Positions 45,955 to 55,708 of a DNA stretch of 64,000 nt are shown one piece after another. Each line of letters begins with the position of its first letter. Position 1 is the stretch's first letter. The DNA is taken from the NCBI RefSeq assembly GCF_042492175.1, contig NZ_CP170453.1, positions 248,001 through 312,000 of the forward strand, in the 5' to 3' direction. The translations under genes were made by a program, and so were the position numbers. Under the pieces are notes generated by a model. That model saw nothing but the letters and a program-made list of their open reading frames with translations, did no database searches and was not told the DNA's origin. This DNA is from CAJXSN01 sp947492235 (lineage in GTDB: Bacteria > Pseudomonadota > Alphaproteobacteria > Sphingomonadales > Sphingomonadaceae).

Positions 45955-46659
45955 ATGGCCTATACCGACAGCCCTTCAGCCGCCAAACGCACCGGTGCCG
46001 TCAGCGGTGTGGTGATTATCCATGCCGCGATCGGGGTCGCACTAGTCACCGGTCTGGCGACCAATTTCGTGCCCTCTGCACCCGAGCCGCCACTCGTCGG
46101 CGGGCAGATCGATCTGCCACCACCCCCGCCAAAGCCGGATGAACAGGTCGAGCCCGACACACCGCAGCCGCCATCGAACAGGGAAGTCTATGTGCCACCC
46201 CGGCCCATACCGATTCCAGCGCCCGGCCCTGCGCTCGACAGCACGCGCGAATTGCCACCGCCATCGCCGCCCGGTGACAGGTTCATCCCCAATCCGGGCC
46301 CGACTTTCACTCCCACTCCCCCGGCGCCGCCACCGCCCGCTCCGACACCCAGCCCCGGCTTCACGCCCAAGCAAGCCGTGCCCAGCAACGCGCAGGCAAA
46401 CTGGATCACGACCGCTGATTATCGCCCATCGTGGATCCGGCGCGGGTTGGAAGGGACGGCAAGCTTCCGCTTGACGGTGGGCGCAAATGGCCGGGTAAGC
46501 GATTGCACCATTACGCGTTCGACCGGACACGAGGCGCTCGATACCGCGACTTGCAAGCTGGCGACCCGGCGTGCGCGGTTCGATGCGGCACGGGACAGCA
46601 ATGGCGACAGGGTCAGCGGGACGTTCACCAGCTCTGTCCTCTGGCAAATTCCCGAATAG
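45955..46659 (+). CDS. tonB: Energy transducer TonB
   Basis: 234 residues from the ATG at 45955, with AGGGAG upstream. N-terminal membrane anchor (about 18-38), then a long Pro-rich spacer (about 48-150), then the TonB C-terminal domain (about 160-234) with YRPSWIRRGLEGTASFRLTVGANGRVSDCTI. It transmits proton-motive energy from ExbB/ExbD to outer-membrane receptors. No exbB/exbD gene is nearby. A Zur-like palindrome in the leader suggests control by zinc. Confidence 0.92.
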   Translation: MAYTDSPSAAKRTGAVSGVVIIHAAIGVALVTGLATNFVPSAPEPPLVGGQIDLPPPPPKPDEQVEPDTPQPPSNREVYVPPRPIPIPAPGPALDSTRELPPPSPPGDRFIPNPGPTFTPTPPAPPPPAPTPSPGFTPKQAVPSNAQANWITTADYRPSWIRRGLEGTASFRLTVGANGRVSDCTITRSTGHEALDTATCKLATRRARFDAARDSNGDRVSGTFTSSVLWQIPE

Positions 46660-46698
46660 GAGCGCTCCGGCGGGGTCAGGCGCAGCGTGATCCCGCCA

Positions 46699-46893
46699 CT
46701 ATTCCTGCATCTGCATCGGTGCGTTGCCCGCACTGTCAGGCAGGGTCCAGATCGCCACATTGGCAATCAGCACCAGCGCCGCCACCACCATCAGCCCGGC
46801 CTGCTTGCGAACACCTTTGCGCCACAGCAGCACCGCGCCGATCAGCAGCGCAATCGCTCCCAGCATTGCAATCGACAGCATGGTTCCGGCCAT
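46699..46893 (-). CDS. Small two-helix membrane protein, unknown
   Basis: 64 residues from the ATG at 46893, with GGAGAGG 7-8 bases upstream. Hydrophobic segments at about 4-22 and 33-51 are joined by WRKGVRKQAG. No family is recognised. The good ribosome site supports it as real. Confidence 0.65.
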   Translation of the reverse strand: MAGTMLSIAMLGAIALLIGAVLLWRKGVRKQAGLMVVAALVLIANVAIWTLPDSAGNAPMQMQE

Positions 46894-47041
46894 GGGCGCG
46901 CCTCTCCTTTGAAAACTCGTGTAAAAAGAACCCCGGAATCGCCCCTTTACCGGAACATTCCGCCCGCTAGAACGCTTTATGTTATGACGGCCACCTAGAC
47001 CTAGGACGGCCCCAGCAAAACCATTATCGGGAGAGACAATC

Positions 47042-47419
47042 ATGGGTATTTTCAGTTCGATCAAAAACGCGATCTTCGGCAAGGACGAGGAAGAGAAAGC
47101 AGCGCCCGCCGCCGCGCCAAAACCGGCCGCAACCGCCAGCACTCCGGCACAATCGTCGGCAGCGGTCCGCACCGTCGACGTCGAGGCACGGCTGGACGCA
47201 ATGGACGGAGCCGACAAGCTCAACTGGCGCACCTCCATCGTCGACCTGCTGAAGCTGATCGGCGTCGATCCCAGCTATGCCAACCGCAAGGAACTGGCGA
47301 CCGAACTGGGCCGCGCGAATTATGAAGGCAGCGCAGAAGACAATATCTGGCTGCACCGCCAGACCATGCAGGAACTCTCCCGCAATGGCGGCAAGGTGCC
47401 AGCCGAGTTTCTCGACTGA
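47042..47419 (+). CDS. DUF3597 domain protein
   Basis: 125 residues. Starts MGIFSSIKNAIFGKDE, an Ala/Pro-rich linker follows (about 18-40), and the C-terminal DUF3597 domain is helical (VEARLDAMDGADKLNWRTSIVDLLKLIGVDPSYANRKELATELG). The family has no known function; a related structure resembles a small DNA- or protein-binding helical bundle. The ribosome site GGGAGAG is good. Confidence 0.88.
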   Translation: MGIFSSIKNAIFGKDEEEKAAPAAAPKPAATASTPAQSSAAVRTVDVEARLDAMDGADKLNWRTSIVDLLKLIGVDPSYANRKELATELGRANYEGSAEDNIWLHRQTMQELSRNGGKVPAEFLD

Positions 47420-47456
47420 TTGACAAGTTAGGCCATGCGCGGGCACGCTCCTCTGC

Positions 47457-49340
47457 ATGACCAAAACAACATTTGAAATCACGTCACCCATTTCGCGGCG
47501 TCAGGCTCTCACCGGGCTTGGCGCCGCAAGTGTTTTGGGCGCCCTGCCCGCTTGCGTGCGGACTGCGACTGGCGCGCCCGCCGCGCAGGAAACCTTGCCG
47601 ACCCTCGATGCGGCAATCGAAACCCAGCTTGAGAACATCGCCTTCCGCTTGCTGAAGCACGAACCGGAGCGCGCCACAGCGCTGGGCGTAGACACAGGCG
47701 ACTTCGCCCATCTACGCACCAAGCTGGAGGATCAATCCCCCGCCGGCCAAGACGCCTATGCCGCGACCCTGCGCCGCGATCTGGCTGAAATCCGCCAGTT
47801 CTCCCGCGAAGGTTTGTCGACCGATACCATCACCAATCTCGATGTCGTTGAGAGCGGCTACCAGCTGGCGCTCGACGGCTTTGCCCTGCCTTATGGCGAC
47901 ACACCGGTCGGCAGCTGGCGGACCGCGCCCTATGTCGTGATCCAGAATGTCGGCGCGTATATCGGCGTCCCGCGCTTCATGCAGCTCGACCATCCGATCC
48001 GCGAAGGCAGCGATGCCGAAGCCTATCTGGAACGGCTGCAACAATTCCCCTCGGTTCTGGAGGGGGAACTGGAGCGCATGAAGGAAGCGCGCAGCATCGG
48101 AGTGGTGCCGCCCGATTTCCTGATCGACAAGGCGCTGGGCCAGATGGACATCACGCTGGGCTCGGCGAAGTCGGGCGACCTGTTTGTGGAACAGCTGACA
48201 CCGCGACTGGCCAAGGCCGGATTGCCCGATCGTTACGCGGAACTTGCCCGCCAATATGTGCAAGGCCCCATTGCGGTCGCGCTCCAGCGCCAGCGCGAAG
48301 AGCTCGAGGCAGAGCGGGCCGTTGCCACGGGCGATCCCGGTATGCGCGAGCGGCCCTATGGCGAGGAATGGTACCAGTGGGCGCTGCGCTCCAGCACCAC
48401 AACCACCCTGACAGCCGACGAGATTCACCGGCAAGGGCTGGAAGAGCTCGAAATGCTGCACGCCCGCATGGACCCGATCCTGCGCGACATCGGCTACACT
48501 CAAGGGACAGTCGGCGAGCGAATGCAGGGCCTGGGTGCCGATCCGCGCTACAAATTTGCCGAGGGCGATGCGGGCCGCGCGGAAATCTTCGCCTTCATCA
48601 ATGATCGTATCGACTGGATCAAGGCGCAGATGCCCCGTGCGTTCAACACGCTGGTCGACCCCAATCTGGAAGTCGTGCGCATCCCGATTGCAGAGGAAGC
48701 CGGTGCGCCGGGTGCTTATGGCGGTGCGGGCAGCAAGGACGGGACGATCCCCGGGCGCTTCCTGATCAATCTGCGCACCACCGATCTGCACCGCAAATAC
48801 GATCTGGCCGATCTGACCTATCACGAAACGATCCCCGGCCATGTGTGGGAGGGAGAATACTCTAACCGGCTGCCGCTCATCCGCAGCATCCTCGCCTTCA
48901 ACCCGTTCTCCGAAGGATGGGCACTTTATGGCGAGCAATTGGCCGACGAGCTGGGCGCGTATGACGATTTCACCGTCGGGCGGCTGGGCTACCTCCAGTC
49001 GCTCGCCTTCCGCGCCTGCCGCATGGTGGTGGACACCGGGCTGCATTCCAAGGGCTGGAGCCGCGAACGCGCGGTGCAGTTCTTCGTCGAGCGCAACGGG
49101 TCGAAAGCGCAGGAAGTTGCCAGCGAGGTCGACCGCTATTGCAGCTGGCCGGGACAGGCGACGGGCTACAAGCTGGGCCACAGCCGCATCACCGACCTGC
49201 GCGCCAAAGCGGAAAGCGAGCTGGGCGCGGGCTACGACATGAAGGCCTTCAACGATGCCGTCATTTTGGGCGGCAATGCGCCGATGGATGTGCTGGAGAA
49301 GAAAGTCGGGCGCTATATTGCGGGGGCGCGCAGTTCTTAG
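47457..49340 (+). CDS. DUF885 family peptidase-like protein, Tat-exported
   Basis: 627 residues. A twin-arginine signal (SRRQALTGLGAASVLG, about 13-28) sends it to the periplasm folded. The body is DUF885, a large helical fold with the motif HETIPGH at 456-462, which resembles a zinc-peptidase site with helix ligands (HExxxxH). The C-terminal RYCSWPGQATGYKLGH segment is a family hallmark. Probably a zinc carboxypeptidase-like enzyme; the substrate is unknown. Confidence 0.88.
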   Translation: MTKTTFEITSPISRRQALTGLGAASVLGALPACVRTATGAPAAQETLPTLDAAIETQLENIAFRLLKHEPERATALGVDTGDFAHLRTKLEDQSPAGQDAYAATLRRDLAEIRQFSREGLSTDTITNLDVVESGYQLALDGFALPYGDTPVGSWRTAPYVVIQNVGAYIGVPRFMQLDHPIREGSDAEAYLERLQQFPSVLEGELERMKEARSIGVVPPDFLIDKALGQMDITLGSAKSGDLFVEQLTPRLAKAGLPDRYAELARQYVQGPIAVALQRQREELEAERAVATGDPGMRERPYGEEWYQWALRSSTTTTLTADEIHRQGLEELEMLHARMDPILRDIGYTQGTVGERMQGLGADPRYKFAEGDAGRAEIFAFINDRIDWIKAQMPRAFNTLVDPNLEVVRIPIAEEAGAPGAYGGAGSKDGTIPGRFLINLRTTDLHRKYDLADLTYHETIPGHVWEGEYSNRLPLIRSILAFNPFSEGWALYGEQLADELGAYDDFTVGRLGYLQSLAFRACRMVVDTGLHSKGWSRERAVQFFVERNGSKAQEVASEVDRYCSWPGQATGYKLGHSRITDLRAKAESELGAGYDMKAFNDAVILGGNAPMDVLEKKVGRYIAGARSS

Positions 49341-49363
49341 CCTGATATCATCCACCTCAGGCT
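49339..49363 (+). terminator. Hairpin after the DUF885 gene
   Basis: AGCCTGA (49339-49345) and TCAGGCT (49357-49363) form a 7-bp stem with an 11-base loop, beginning in the TAG stop codon. No strong T-run follows, so terminator activity is uncertain. Confidence 0.45.
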
Positions 49364-49441
49364 CTGTTCAATTTCTGCCTCCTATGTATATTCAAGCCTT
49401 GTAGTCATGACTTGAATTTGCAGTGAATTATCGGGGGTAAT

Positions 49442-51070
49442 GTGCGCTTCTTATCAATTGTTCTGGCCAGTTTGATCTGGGCCGCCCCCGCGCACGCCGA
49501 TTGGCACGAAGCCTCGAGCGACAATTTCGTCGTTTATGCCGACGACAAAGCGGCTGATGTCGAGGAATTCACGCTCATGCTGGAACGCTATCACTCGGCG
49601 CTCGAGCTTCTGACCGGGCGCAAGATTGCCAAACCCAGCCCTTCCAACCGGGTCACGATATTCGCCGTCGGAAATACGCGCAAAGTGGCAAAGCTCGCAA
49701 CGGGCGATAGCGGGGCTTCGATTGCCGGGTTTTACGTTCCGCGCGCCGGGGCGAGCCGTGCTTTCGTACCCGATGTAAGGATCAGTCACCGGGAAACGCG
49801 CTTCTCCATGACAGTGCTGCTGCATGAATATGCCCATCACTTTCTTATCGGCACGTCCCGTTATTCAATGCCCGCATGGCTGCGCGAAGGGTCGGCAGAA
49901 TTCTTTGCTTCCGCGCGCTTTCCCAAGGACGGCTCGGTTCATATCGGCCGTCCGGCCTATCACCGCGAGGGCGATTTCGCCTATTCTGCTGAATACAGCG
50001 TGCGCGATTTGGTGGACCCATCCACCAACCATCGGAACGGCGGCTACTATGCCTGGGCATGGGCGCTGTACCATCACCTGAATTTTGATCCGGGCAGGCA
50101 GGGACAGCTCTCGACCTATTGGAGGGCTTTGGCCTCCGGCGTAGAGCCTATGCAGGCAGCGCAGGAAACATTCGGCGATCTTGAGATCTTGCAAGGGGAA
50201 GTCGAGGCTTCGCTGAAGAAGCGGATGATGTCCTTTTACAATCTCAAGCCCGACATGCTTCCAACCCCCACCGTCACCGTGCGCCGCCTGAGCGAAGGGC
50301 ACGGCGAAGTGATGCCGCTCATCATCCGCTCGCAGCGCGGGGTCAATCGCGAGACAGCGCTCGAACTGCTTCCGGATGTGCAAGAGGTCGCCGCCGAGTA
50401 TCCGGACGATCCGTGGGTGCTCGCCGCCCTCGCCGAGGCCGAGCATGATGCAGGCAATTACGCGTCTTCCATTGCAGCTGCGGACAAGGCCATTGCCGCC
50501 AACCCGGCGGTGAAAAATGCCTATGTCCAAAAAGGATTTTCGCTATTCGCTCTGGCCGAGGATGCCGAGCCGGATGCGCAGGAAGCCGCTTATGCCGGAG
50601 CCATGGAGCCGTTCTCCGCGCTCAACAAGCTGGAGAATGACCATCCGCTGCCGCTGATTTATTACTATCAGAGCTATGTCCAGCGCGGGGAACCGCCCAG
50701 CGAATTGGCCCGCGCAGCACTGGAACAGGCCGCCGCGCTTGCTCCGTTCGATCAGGGGCTGTGGCTACAGGCGGCGATCATGCAAGGGTATGAAGGCCAG
50801 GTGCAGCTTGCCCGGCTTAGCCTCAGTCCGCTTGCGTCCGATCCCCATGGTGGCGCACGTTCGCAGGCGGCCGCGATTGTCGTTTCCGAGCTTGCCGAAC
50901 TGCCCGACGGGGAGCCGGTGAGTATTCCGGAACTCCTCAGCGCAGCGATGGAGGGCGGCGAAGGCGGCGACGGCGGCAGCGATGAAGTTGCTGACGCCGG
51001 AGTCGACGAAGGCGCCGATAACGGAAGCGATGCAGGGGACGATGCGGGCGCGACCGCGTCGGGCAACTGA
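49442..51070 (+). CDS. Exported zinc-peptidase-like protein with TPR-type repeats (DUF1570-like)
   Basis: 542 residues from a GTG preceded by GGGGG. Signal peptide about 1-19 (ending AHA). HEYAH at 128-132 is a gluzincin-type HExxH, inside VLLHEYAHHFLIG, followed by a WLREGSAEFFASA helix that supplies the third ligand Glu. The second half is helical and TPR-like (about 310-470). The C-terminus is an acidic Gly/Asp/Ala tail (about 500-542). Probably a periplasmic metallopeptidase. Confidence 0.85.
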   Translation: MRFLSIVLASLIWAAPAHADWHEASSDNFVVYADDKAADVEEFTLMLERYHSALELLTGRKIAKPSPSNRVTIFAVGNTRKVAKLATGDSGASIAGFYVPRAGASRAFVPDVRISHRETRFSMTVLLHEYAHHFLIGTSRYSMPAWLREGSAEFFASARFPKDGSVHIGRPAYHREGDFAYSAEYSVRDLVDPSTNHRNGGYYAWAWALYHHLNFDPGRQGQLSTYWRALASGVEPMQAAQETFGDLEILQGEVEASLKKRMMSFYNLKPDMLPTPTVTVRRLSEGHGEVMPLIIRSQRGVNRETALELLPDVQEVAAEYPDDPWVLAALAEAEHDAGNYASSIAAADKAIAANPAVKNAYVQKGFSLFALAEDAEPDAQEAAYAGAMEPFSALNKLENDHPLPLIYYYQSYVQRGEPPSELARAALEQAAALAPFDQGLWLQAAIMQGYEGQVQLARLSLSPLASDPHGGARSQAAAIVVSELAELPDGEPVSIPELLSAAMEGGEGGDGGSDEVADAGVDEGADNGSDAGDDAGATASGN

Positions 51071-51139
51071 CCCAACTGACGCTCTTGTAGCTGAAGTCTC
51101 ACGGGGCCATGGAAAGCCTGCAGTAGAGCGGGAACGACC

Positions 51140-52795
51140 ATGGAAAATTTCGGCGACAATCTCGAGACGATGAAGCGTGTTCCCTTGGCGGACGATCATG
51201 TCGCGATGATTTGCGAGATTGGTCAGGAGGTTACCTACGCGGAAGGCGAGATGGTCATCGAAGTCGGCGATCCGCTGGACCGGTTCGTCTATGTGATCGA
51301 AGGCGAGATCGAGGTGGTCGATCCCTATTCGCGGGAACGGATGATCCAATCTGTGCTCGGCCCCACCCAGTTCATGGGCGAGATTTCCTTCCTCAATGCA
51401 GGGGCGATCTTCCTCCCGATGCGCGCTTCCAAGCCGACCCGCACAGTTGAGGCCCCGCGCGAGGCGATGCTCGATTTGATGAGCCGGGTGCCCGAATTGT
51501 CGGACCATATCATCACCGTCTTCGCCGCACGCAGGCGCCGCCAGTTCGAGGCCAAGAACTCCTCGATCAAGATCATCGGAGCAGACAGGGACAGCGCCGT
51601 GCGCAGCGTGGAGCAGTTCCTGTCCCGCAACCGCATCCCGTTCCAAAGCTTCGATCTTGACGGGTCGGACGAAGAAACCCGCGCGGTGTGCGATCTGACG
51701 GGCCATGCCCCCTCGGTCGTCTTCAACAAGGACGAGCTGGTCGAGGACCCCACCCCGCGCAAGATTGCGCAGCGCCTGCACCTCGATCTCGATGTGTGCC
51801 GCGAGACGCTGTATGATCTGCTGATCGTCGGCGGCGGGCCTGCGGGCGTTGCTGCGGCGGTCTATGCGGGCAGCGAGGGGCTGCAGGCACTGGCAATAGA
51901 GGACACCGCGATTGGCGGTCAGGCCGGGACATCCAGCCGGATCGAAAACTATATGGGCTTCCCCACCGGCATCAGCGGGACGGATCTGGTCTATCGCGGG
52001 CAGATACAGGCGCTGAAATTCGGCACGCGCTTCGCGATGCCGCGCCGGGTGGAGGATGTGGAGCGGCGCGAGGACGGCACGTTCTGTGTGTCATTGGACG
52101 ATGGCGACGCGGTTTGCGCAAAGGCCATTCTGGTCAGCACGGGTGTGCAATATCGCCGCCTGCCGCTGGAGCGTCTGGAAGAGCTGGAAGGCGGCGGTAT
52201 TTTCTACGCCGCGACCGAAATGGAAGCCCGCTTCTGCCGCAACACAGAAGCGGTGGTAATCGGCGGCGGCAATTCGGCGGGACAAGCAGCGATGTATCTC
52301 AGCCGCGCAGCCAAACAGGTCCATTTGATTGTGCGCGGCACCAGTCTGGCGGCGTCCATGTCCAGCTATCTCAGCGAAAGGCTGGAGGCTGACGAGAGAA
52401 TTACGATCCATTACCAAACGGAAGTGTGCGCGCTTGATGGCGACGATTGGCTGTCCTGCGTGACGCTGGAGGGGCCGGACGGGCAGCGCGACATGCCGAC
52501 CACGGCTTTGTTCATCATGATCGGAGCCGCTCCAAACACCAGCTGGCTCAGCGGGTTGGCGCAGACAGACGAGCGCGGGTTTGTTCTGACGGGTGCGGCA
52601 GTCGAGCGCCCTTCCCCATTCGAAACGTCATGCGACGGGATCTATGCCGTCGGCGATGTGCGCGCCGGATCGGTCAAGCGGGTCGCCAGTGCTGTGGGCG
52701 AAGGCTCGGTCGTGATCTCCGAAATCTGGAATTATCTCGACAGACTGGACGCGGCGGCAACAACGGACGAGGCCGGGTCCGAAGACCCGGCCTGA
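51140..52795 (+). CDS. Cyclic-nucleotide-binding domain fused to a thioredoxin-reductase-like FAD oxidoreductase
   Basis: 551 residues. N-terminal cNMP-binding fold (about 20-130) with GEMVIEVGDPLDRFVYVIEGEIEV, a thioredoxin-like linker (about 145-215), then FAD (GGGPAG, 231-236) and NAD(P) (GGGNSAG, from 375) domains. The redox CxxC of thioredoxin reductase is absent; the equivalent region reads YAATEMEA. It is therefore unlikely to reduce thioredoxin directly. Ligand and substrate are unknown. Confidence 0.9.
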   Translation: MENFGDNLETMKRVPLADDHVAMICEIGQEVTYAEGEMVIEVGDPLDRFVYVIEGEIEVVDPYSRERMIQSVLGPTQFMGEISFLNAGAIFLPMRASKPTRTVEAPREAMLDLMSRVPELSDHIITVFAARRRRQFEAKNSSIKIIGADRDSAVRSVEQFLSRNRIPFQSFDLDGSDEETRAVCDLTGHAPSVVFNKDELVEDPTPRKIAQRLHLDLDVCRETLYDLLIVGGGPAGVAAAVYAGSEGLQALAIEDTAIGGQAGTSSRIENYMGFPTGISGTDLVYRGQIQALKFGTRFAMPRRVEDVERREDGTFCVSLDDGDAVCAKAILVSTGVQYRRLPLERLEELEGGGIFYAATEMEARFCRNTEAVVIGGGNSAGQAAMYLSRAAKQVHLIVRGTSLAASMSSYLSERLEADERITIHYQTEVCALDGDDWLSCVTLEGPDGQRDMPTTALFIMIGAAPNTSWLSGLAQTDERGFVLTGAAVERPSPFETSCDGIYAVGDVRAGSVKRVASAVGEGSVVISEIWNYLDRLDAAATTDEAGSEDPA

Positions 52796-52799
52796 CGCC

Positions 52800-53336
52800 T
52801 CATCGTTTCGCCATTCCGCTGACGATCGAACCGAGAATACCGCCCAGCGCCCCGCCGCCGCCGGAACCGCCGCCAGCACCGCCCAGGGCCCCGCCGATCA
52901 GATCGCCGATGCCGCCGGAGCCTTGCGAATTGTCGCCCGCTTGCTTGGCCATGTAACCGGCCACAGCCATCGCCAGAATGGGCAGCATTTTCTTCAGCAC
53001 GCCCTCGTCGATGCCGGTCATCGCGGCTACTTCGCCTGCGACCGAACGGCTGACATCCTTGTTACCGAAAATCGTGCCCAGAATGTCATTGCCGTGCTGC
53101 GTCGGCGTGGGCTTGTTGCCCAGAACGGCGTCGAGCATTCCGCCCCCGCCGCCGCCGAGGATCGCGCCGGCCAGTCCGCCCAGCCCGGTCGATTCGGCAC
53201 TGGTGCGGCCCATGCCTGCTACGATGGCGGGCAGCAGCGCACCGGCACCCACGCGCGCGGTCTGTTCGTCAATGCCGAGCTCGCCCGCCATGCTCTGGAT
53301 GGCACCGGACTGCTGAAGGATTTGTGCTAGGCTCAT
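52800..53336 (-). CDS. DUF937 family protein, Gly-rich
   Basis: 178 residues from the ATG at 53336 with GGGAGAG upstream. Helical DUF937 core (MSLAQILQQSGAIQSMAGELGIDEQTARVGAGALLPAIVAGM) and Gly-rich stretches (about 65-75 and near the C-terminus). The function of the family (YidB in E. coli) is unknown. It lies downstream of a second, smaller DUF937-like gene on the same strand, 46 bases apart. Confidence 0.85.
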   Translation of the reverse strand: MSLAQILQQSGAIQSMAGELGIDEQTARVGAGALLPAIVAGMGRTSAESTGLGGLAGAILGGGGGGMLDAVLGNKPTPTQHGNDILGTIFGNKDVSRSVAGEVAAMTGIDEGVLKKMLPILAMAVAGYMAKQAGDNSQGSGGIGDLIGGALGGAGGGSGGGGALGGILGSIVSGMAKR

Positions 53337-53382
53337 AGTCGTCTCTCCCGTTGGTTGTTTCAGTGGATCAACGGGTGAGCGC

Positions 53383-53742
53383 CTACTTCTTTCCGAAGAA
53401 CTTGCCCGCCATATCGGCAATGTCGTTCAGCGGATTGCCGTCGCCATCGCGGTCCAGCATGCCGAGAATGCCGGACGCTGCCGGATTGTCCTTCAACGTG
53501 TCGGCATATTGGCTGAGCGATCCCTCGCCACCGATCTGCTCGACGATATTGCTGAGCGTGCCGGTATCGAGCCCGGTCTTGGCGGCAGCGCCTTCCACCG
53601 TATCGCCTTCTTCGCCGTGCGACTGGCCCAGCGCGGCAATCGCCTTCTCGGCCATCGCCGGATCGATGCCCAGCTTCTCCGCCATATTGGCCACATCCGC
53701 ATGCTGGCCCATCTGGCCCATGATCGTGTCGAAAATACCCAT
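53383..53742 (-). CDS. Small DUF937-like (YidB-type) protein
   Basis: 119 residues from the ATG at 53742, which lies 8 bases after GGGAG; a GTG at 53751 is in frame but overlaps that site. Helical body (MGQHADVANMAEKLGIDPAMAEKAIAALGQ) and C-terminal LDRDGDGNPLNDIADMAGKFFGKK, an EF-hand-like acidic loop lacking the position-12 Glu. Function unknown. It is convergent with the pckA terminator region. Confidence 0.83.
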   Translation of the reverse strand: MGIFDTIMGQMGQHADVANMAEKLGIDPAMAEKAIAALGQSHGEEGDTVEGAAAKTGLDTGTLSNIVEQIGGEGSLSQYADTLKDNPAASGILGMLDRDGDGNPLNDIADMAGKFFGKK

Positions 53743-53811
53743 TGTGCTCACTCCCTTTCAAAATCGATTCGCTGGATTGAGGATAGGCGTATGAGCCTGC
53801 AGCACAAAGAA

Positions 53812-53850
53812 AAAGGCCCCGCCTGCGTATGACACGCGGGCGGGGCCTTT
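53812..53850 (-). terminator. Strong bidirectional terminator after pckA
   Basis: The stem AAAGGCCCCGCC...GGCGGGGCCTTT extends inwards with T-G and GCGT/ACGC pairs to 17 bp, closing a 5-base loop. On the minus strand it is followed by TTTTTC. It lies 40 bases after the pckA stop. Confidence 0.93.
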
Positions 53851-53890
53851 CCTCTCCTACCGGATCAGGTCCGGCAAACTTGTCGTCCGC

Positions 53891-55480
53891 TTATGCAGCG
53901 GCGGGTGCCGCCTGACGCACGCCTTCATCGACATGCGCTGCAAAGGGCTCGAAATTGTCGACGAACAGCTGGACCAGTTTCTGGGCCGCTTCATCATAGG
54001 CTTCGCCATCGGCCCAGGTCGAACGCGGGTCGAGGATGCCGTCATCCACACCTTCGACGCTGACCGGCACATCGAAGCCGAAATTGGGGTCCTTGCGGAA
54101 CTCTGCGTCGTTGAGGCTGCCATCGAGGGCCGCATTGAGCAGCGCGCGGGTCGCCTTGATCGGCATGCGGTTGCCGACGCCATATTTGCCGCCGGTCCAG
54201 CCGGTGTTGACCAGCCAGCATTGCGCCCCGCCCTCGGCGATCCGCTTTTTCAGCAAATTGCCATAGACGCTGGGGTGACGCGGCATGAAGGGCGCGCCGA
54301 AGCAGGTGCTGAAGGTGGCTTCCGGCTCGGTCACACCGATTTCGGTGCCCGCGACCTTCGCGGTATAGCCCGACAGGAAGTGGTACATCGCCTGATCTGG
54401 CGTCAGACGCGCAATCGGAGGCAGCACGCCAAACGCGTCGGCGGTCAGCATGATGACATTGCTGGGGACCGGCCCCAGATTGTCTTCCGACGTGTTGGGA
54501 ATGGAGCTGAGCGGATACGCTCCGCGGGTGTTTTCCGCGAGGCTGTTGTCGTCGAGATCGATTTCGCCGTTTTCGTCCATCACCACATTTTCGAGGACCG
54601 TACCCTCCATCTGCGTGGTGGCGTAGATTTCCGGCTCGGCCTCGGGGTCGAGGCGAATCATCTTGGCATAGCAGCCGCCTTCGAAATTGAAGACGGCCGT
54701 GTCCGACCAGCCATGCTCGTCATCGCCAATCAGCGTGCGGCTTGCATCGGCGGACAGCGTGGTCTTCCCGGTGCCCGACAGGCCGAAGAACACAGCCGTC
54801 TTGCCATCGGGGCCGATATTGGCGCTGCAATGCATCGGCATCACACCCTTGGGCGGCAGCAGATAGTTGAGAATGCCGAAGACGCTCTTCTTCATTTCAC
54901 CGGCATATTTGGTGCCGCCGATCAGAACTAGCTTCTCTTTCAGATTGACCGCGACAACCGTTTCGCTGCGGGTGCCGTGGCGCTCCGGATCGGCCTGAAA
55001 TTCGGGCAGGTCGATGATCGTGTATTCCGGCACGAAACCGTCCAGCTCGGCCTCTGTCGGGCGGCACAGCAGCGTGCGGATGAACTGGTTATGCCACGCG
55101 AACTGATTGATTACGCGTACCTTTACGCGGTGCTCCGGCTGCGATCCGCCGAACAGATCGGCGACATAGAGCGTATCCTTGCCAGCAACCGCGGTCAGGA
55201 AATCGGCCTTCAGCGCGGCGAAATGCTCGGGCGTCATGGAGGCGTTGTTGTCCCACCATACGGTGTCTTCGGTTTCACTGTCGCGGACGATGAATTTGTC
55301 GTTTGCGCTGCGGCCCGTGTGCTTGCCCGTTTCCACGACCAGCGGGCCATTCTTCGCCCGTTTGCCTTCGCCCGTATCCAGCGCGCGCTGGGTAAGCTCG
55401 GCTGAGGAAAGGTTGGCATGAATGGTGGCATCGGTGGCGATGCCCTGGTCGGCGAGGGAATGGGAAAGCGGCACGCTCAC
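53891..55480 (-). CDS. pckA: Phosphoenolpyruvate carboxykinase (ATP)
   Basis: 529 residues. Kinase-1a loop [11 protein letters not shown] at 233 onward and kinase-2 [11 protein letters not shown] are complete; [14 protein letters not shown] (about 54) binds oxaloacetate. It converts oxaloacetate and ATP to PEP for gluconeogenesis. The start is GTG (55480) with AGGAG 12 bases upstream. It is divergent from chvI, an order conserved in rhizobia, and shares the 228-base regulatory gap with it. Confidence 0.96.
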   Translation of the reverse strand: MSVPLSHSLADQGIATDATIHANLSSAELTQRALDTGEGKRAKNGPLVVETGKHTGRSANDKFIVRDSETEDTVWWDNNASMTPEHFAALKADFLTAVAGKDTLYVADLFGGSQPEHRVKVRVINQFAWHNQFIRTLLCRPTEAELDGFVPEYTIIDLPEFQADPERHGTRSETVVAVNLKEKLVLIGGTKYAGEMKKSVFGILNYLLPPKGVMPMHCSANIGPDGKTAVFFGLSGTGKTTLSADASRTLIGDDEHGWSDTAVFNFEGGCYAKMIRLDPEAEPEIYATTQMEGTVLENVVMDENGEIDLDDNSLAENTRGAYPLSSIPNTSEDNLGPVPSNVIMLTADAFGVLPPIARLTPDQAMYHFLSGYTAKVAGTEIGVTEPEATFSTCFGAPFMPRHPSVYGNLLKKRIAEGGAQCWLVNTGWTGGKYGVGNRMPIKATRALLNAALDGSLNDAEFRKDPNFGFDVPVSVEGVDDGILDPRSTWADGEAYDEAAQKLVQLFVDNFEPFAAHVDEGVRQAAPAAA

Positions 55481-55609
55481 GCTGGTAATCTCCTAAAACG
55501 AAAAATGGCCAGAACCTGCCTGATAGCTTGTCCGGACCATAGCTGCGCCGATTCTGCGCATAGGTATGCACTGGCGCTTGCTGCACCGCATAGGGAGTGC
55601 GCCGCGCGA

Positions 55610-55647
55610 GGTCAAACTGGCAAGAGAAGACATGCGACGATTTGACC
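55610..55647. promoter_or_regulatory. Inverted repeat GGTCAAA-N24-TTTGACC between pckA and chvI
   Basis: GGTCAAA (55610-55616) and TTTGACC (55641-55647) are perfect complements. They lie in the divergent promoter region, 62 bases before the chvI start. The regulator is unknown. Confidence 0.4.
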
Positions 55648-55708
55648 CGCGCCCGCGCCATCTTGCGCTGCGTTGTTTTAACCGGCGCATCCGGCTAGCA
55701 CTTCATTC

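Noticed and set aside
47712..49355. A 547-codon minus-strand frame opposite the DUF885 gene
   Set aside because: The DUF885 frame has a Tat signal and the HETIPGH motif; the antisense frame has none and only GC bias keeps it open.
53410..53450. An EF-hand calcium site in the small DUF937-like protein
   Set aside because: The loop DRDGDGNPLND lacks the Glu/Asp at position 12, and there is no second hand; calcium binding is not supported.
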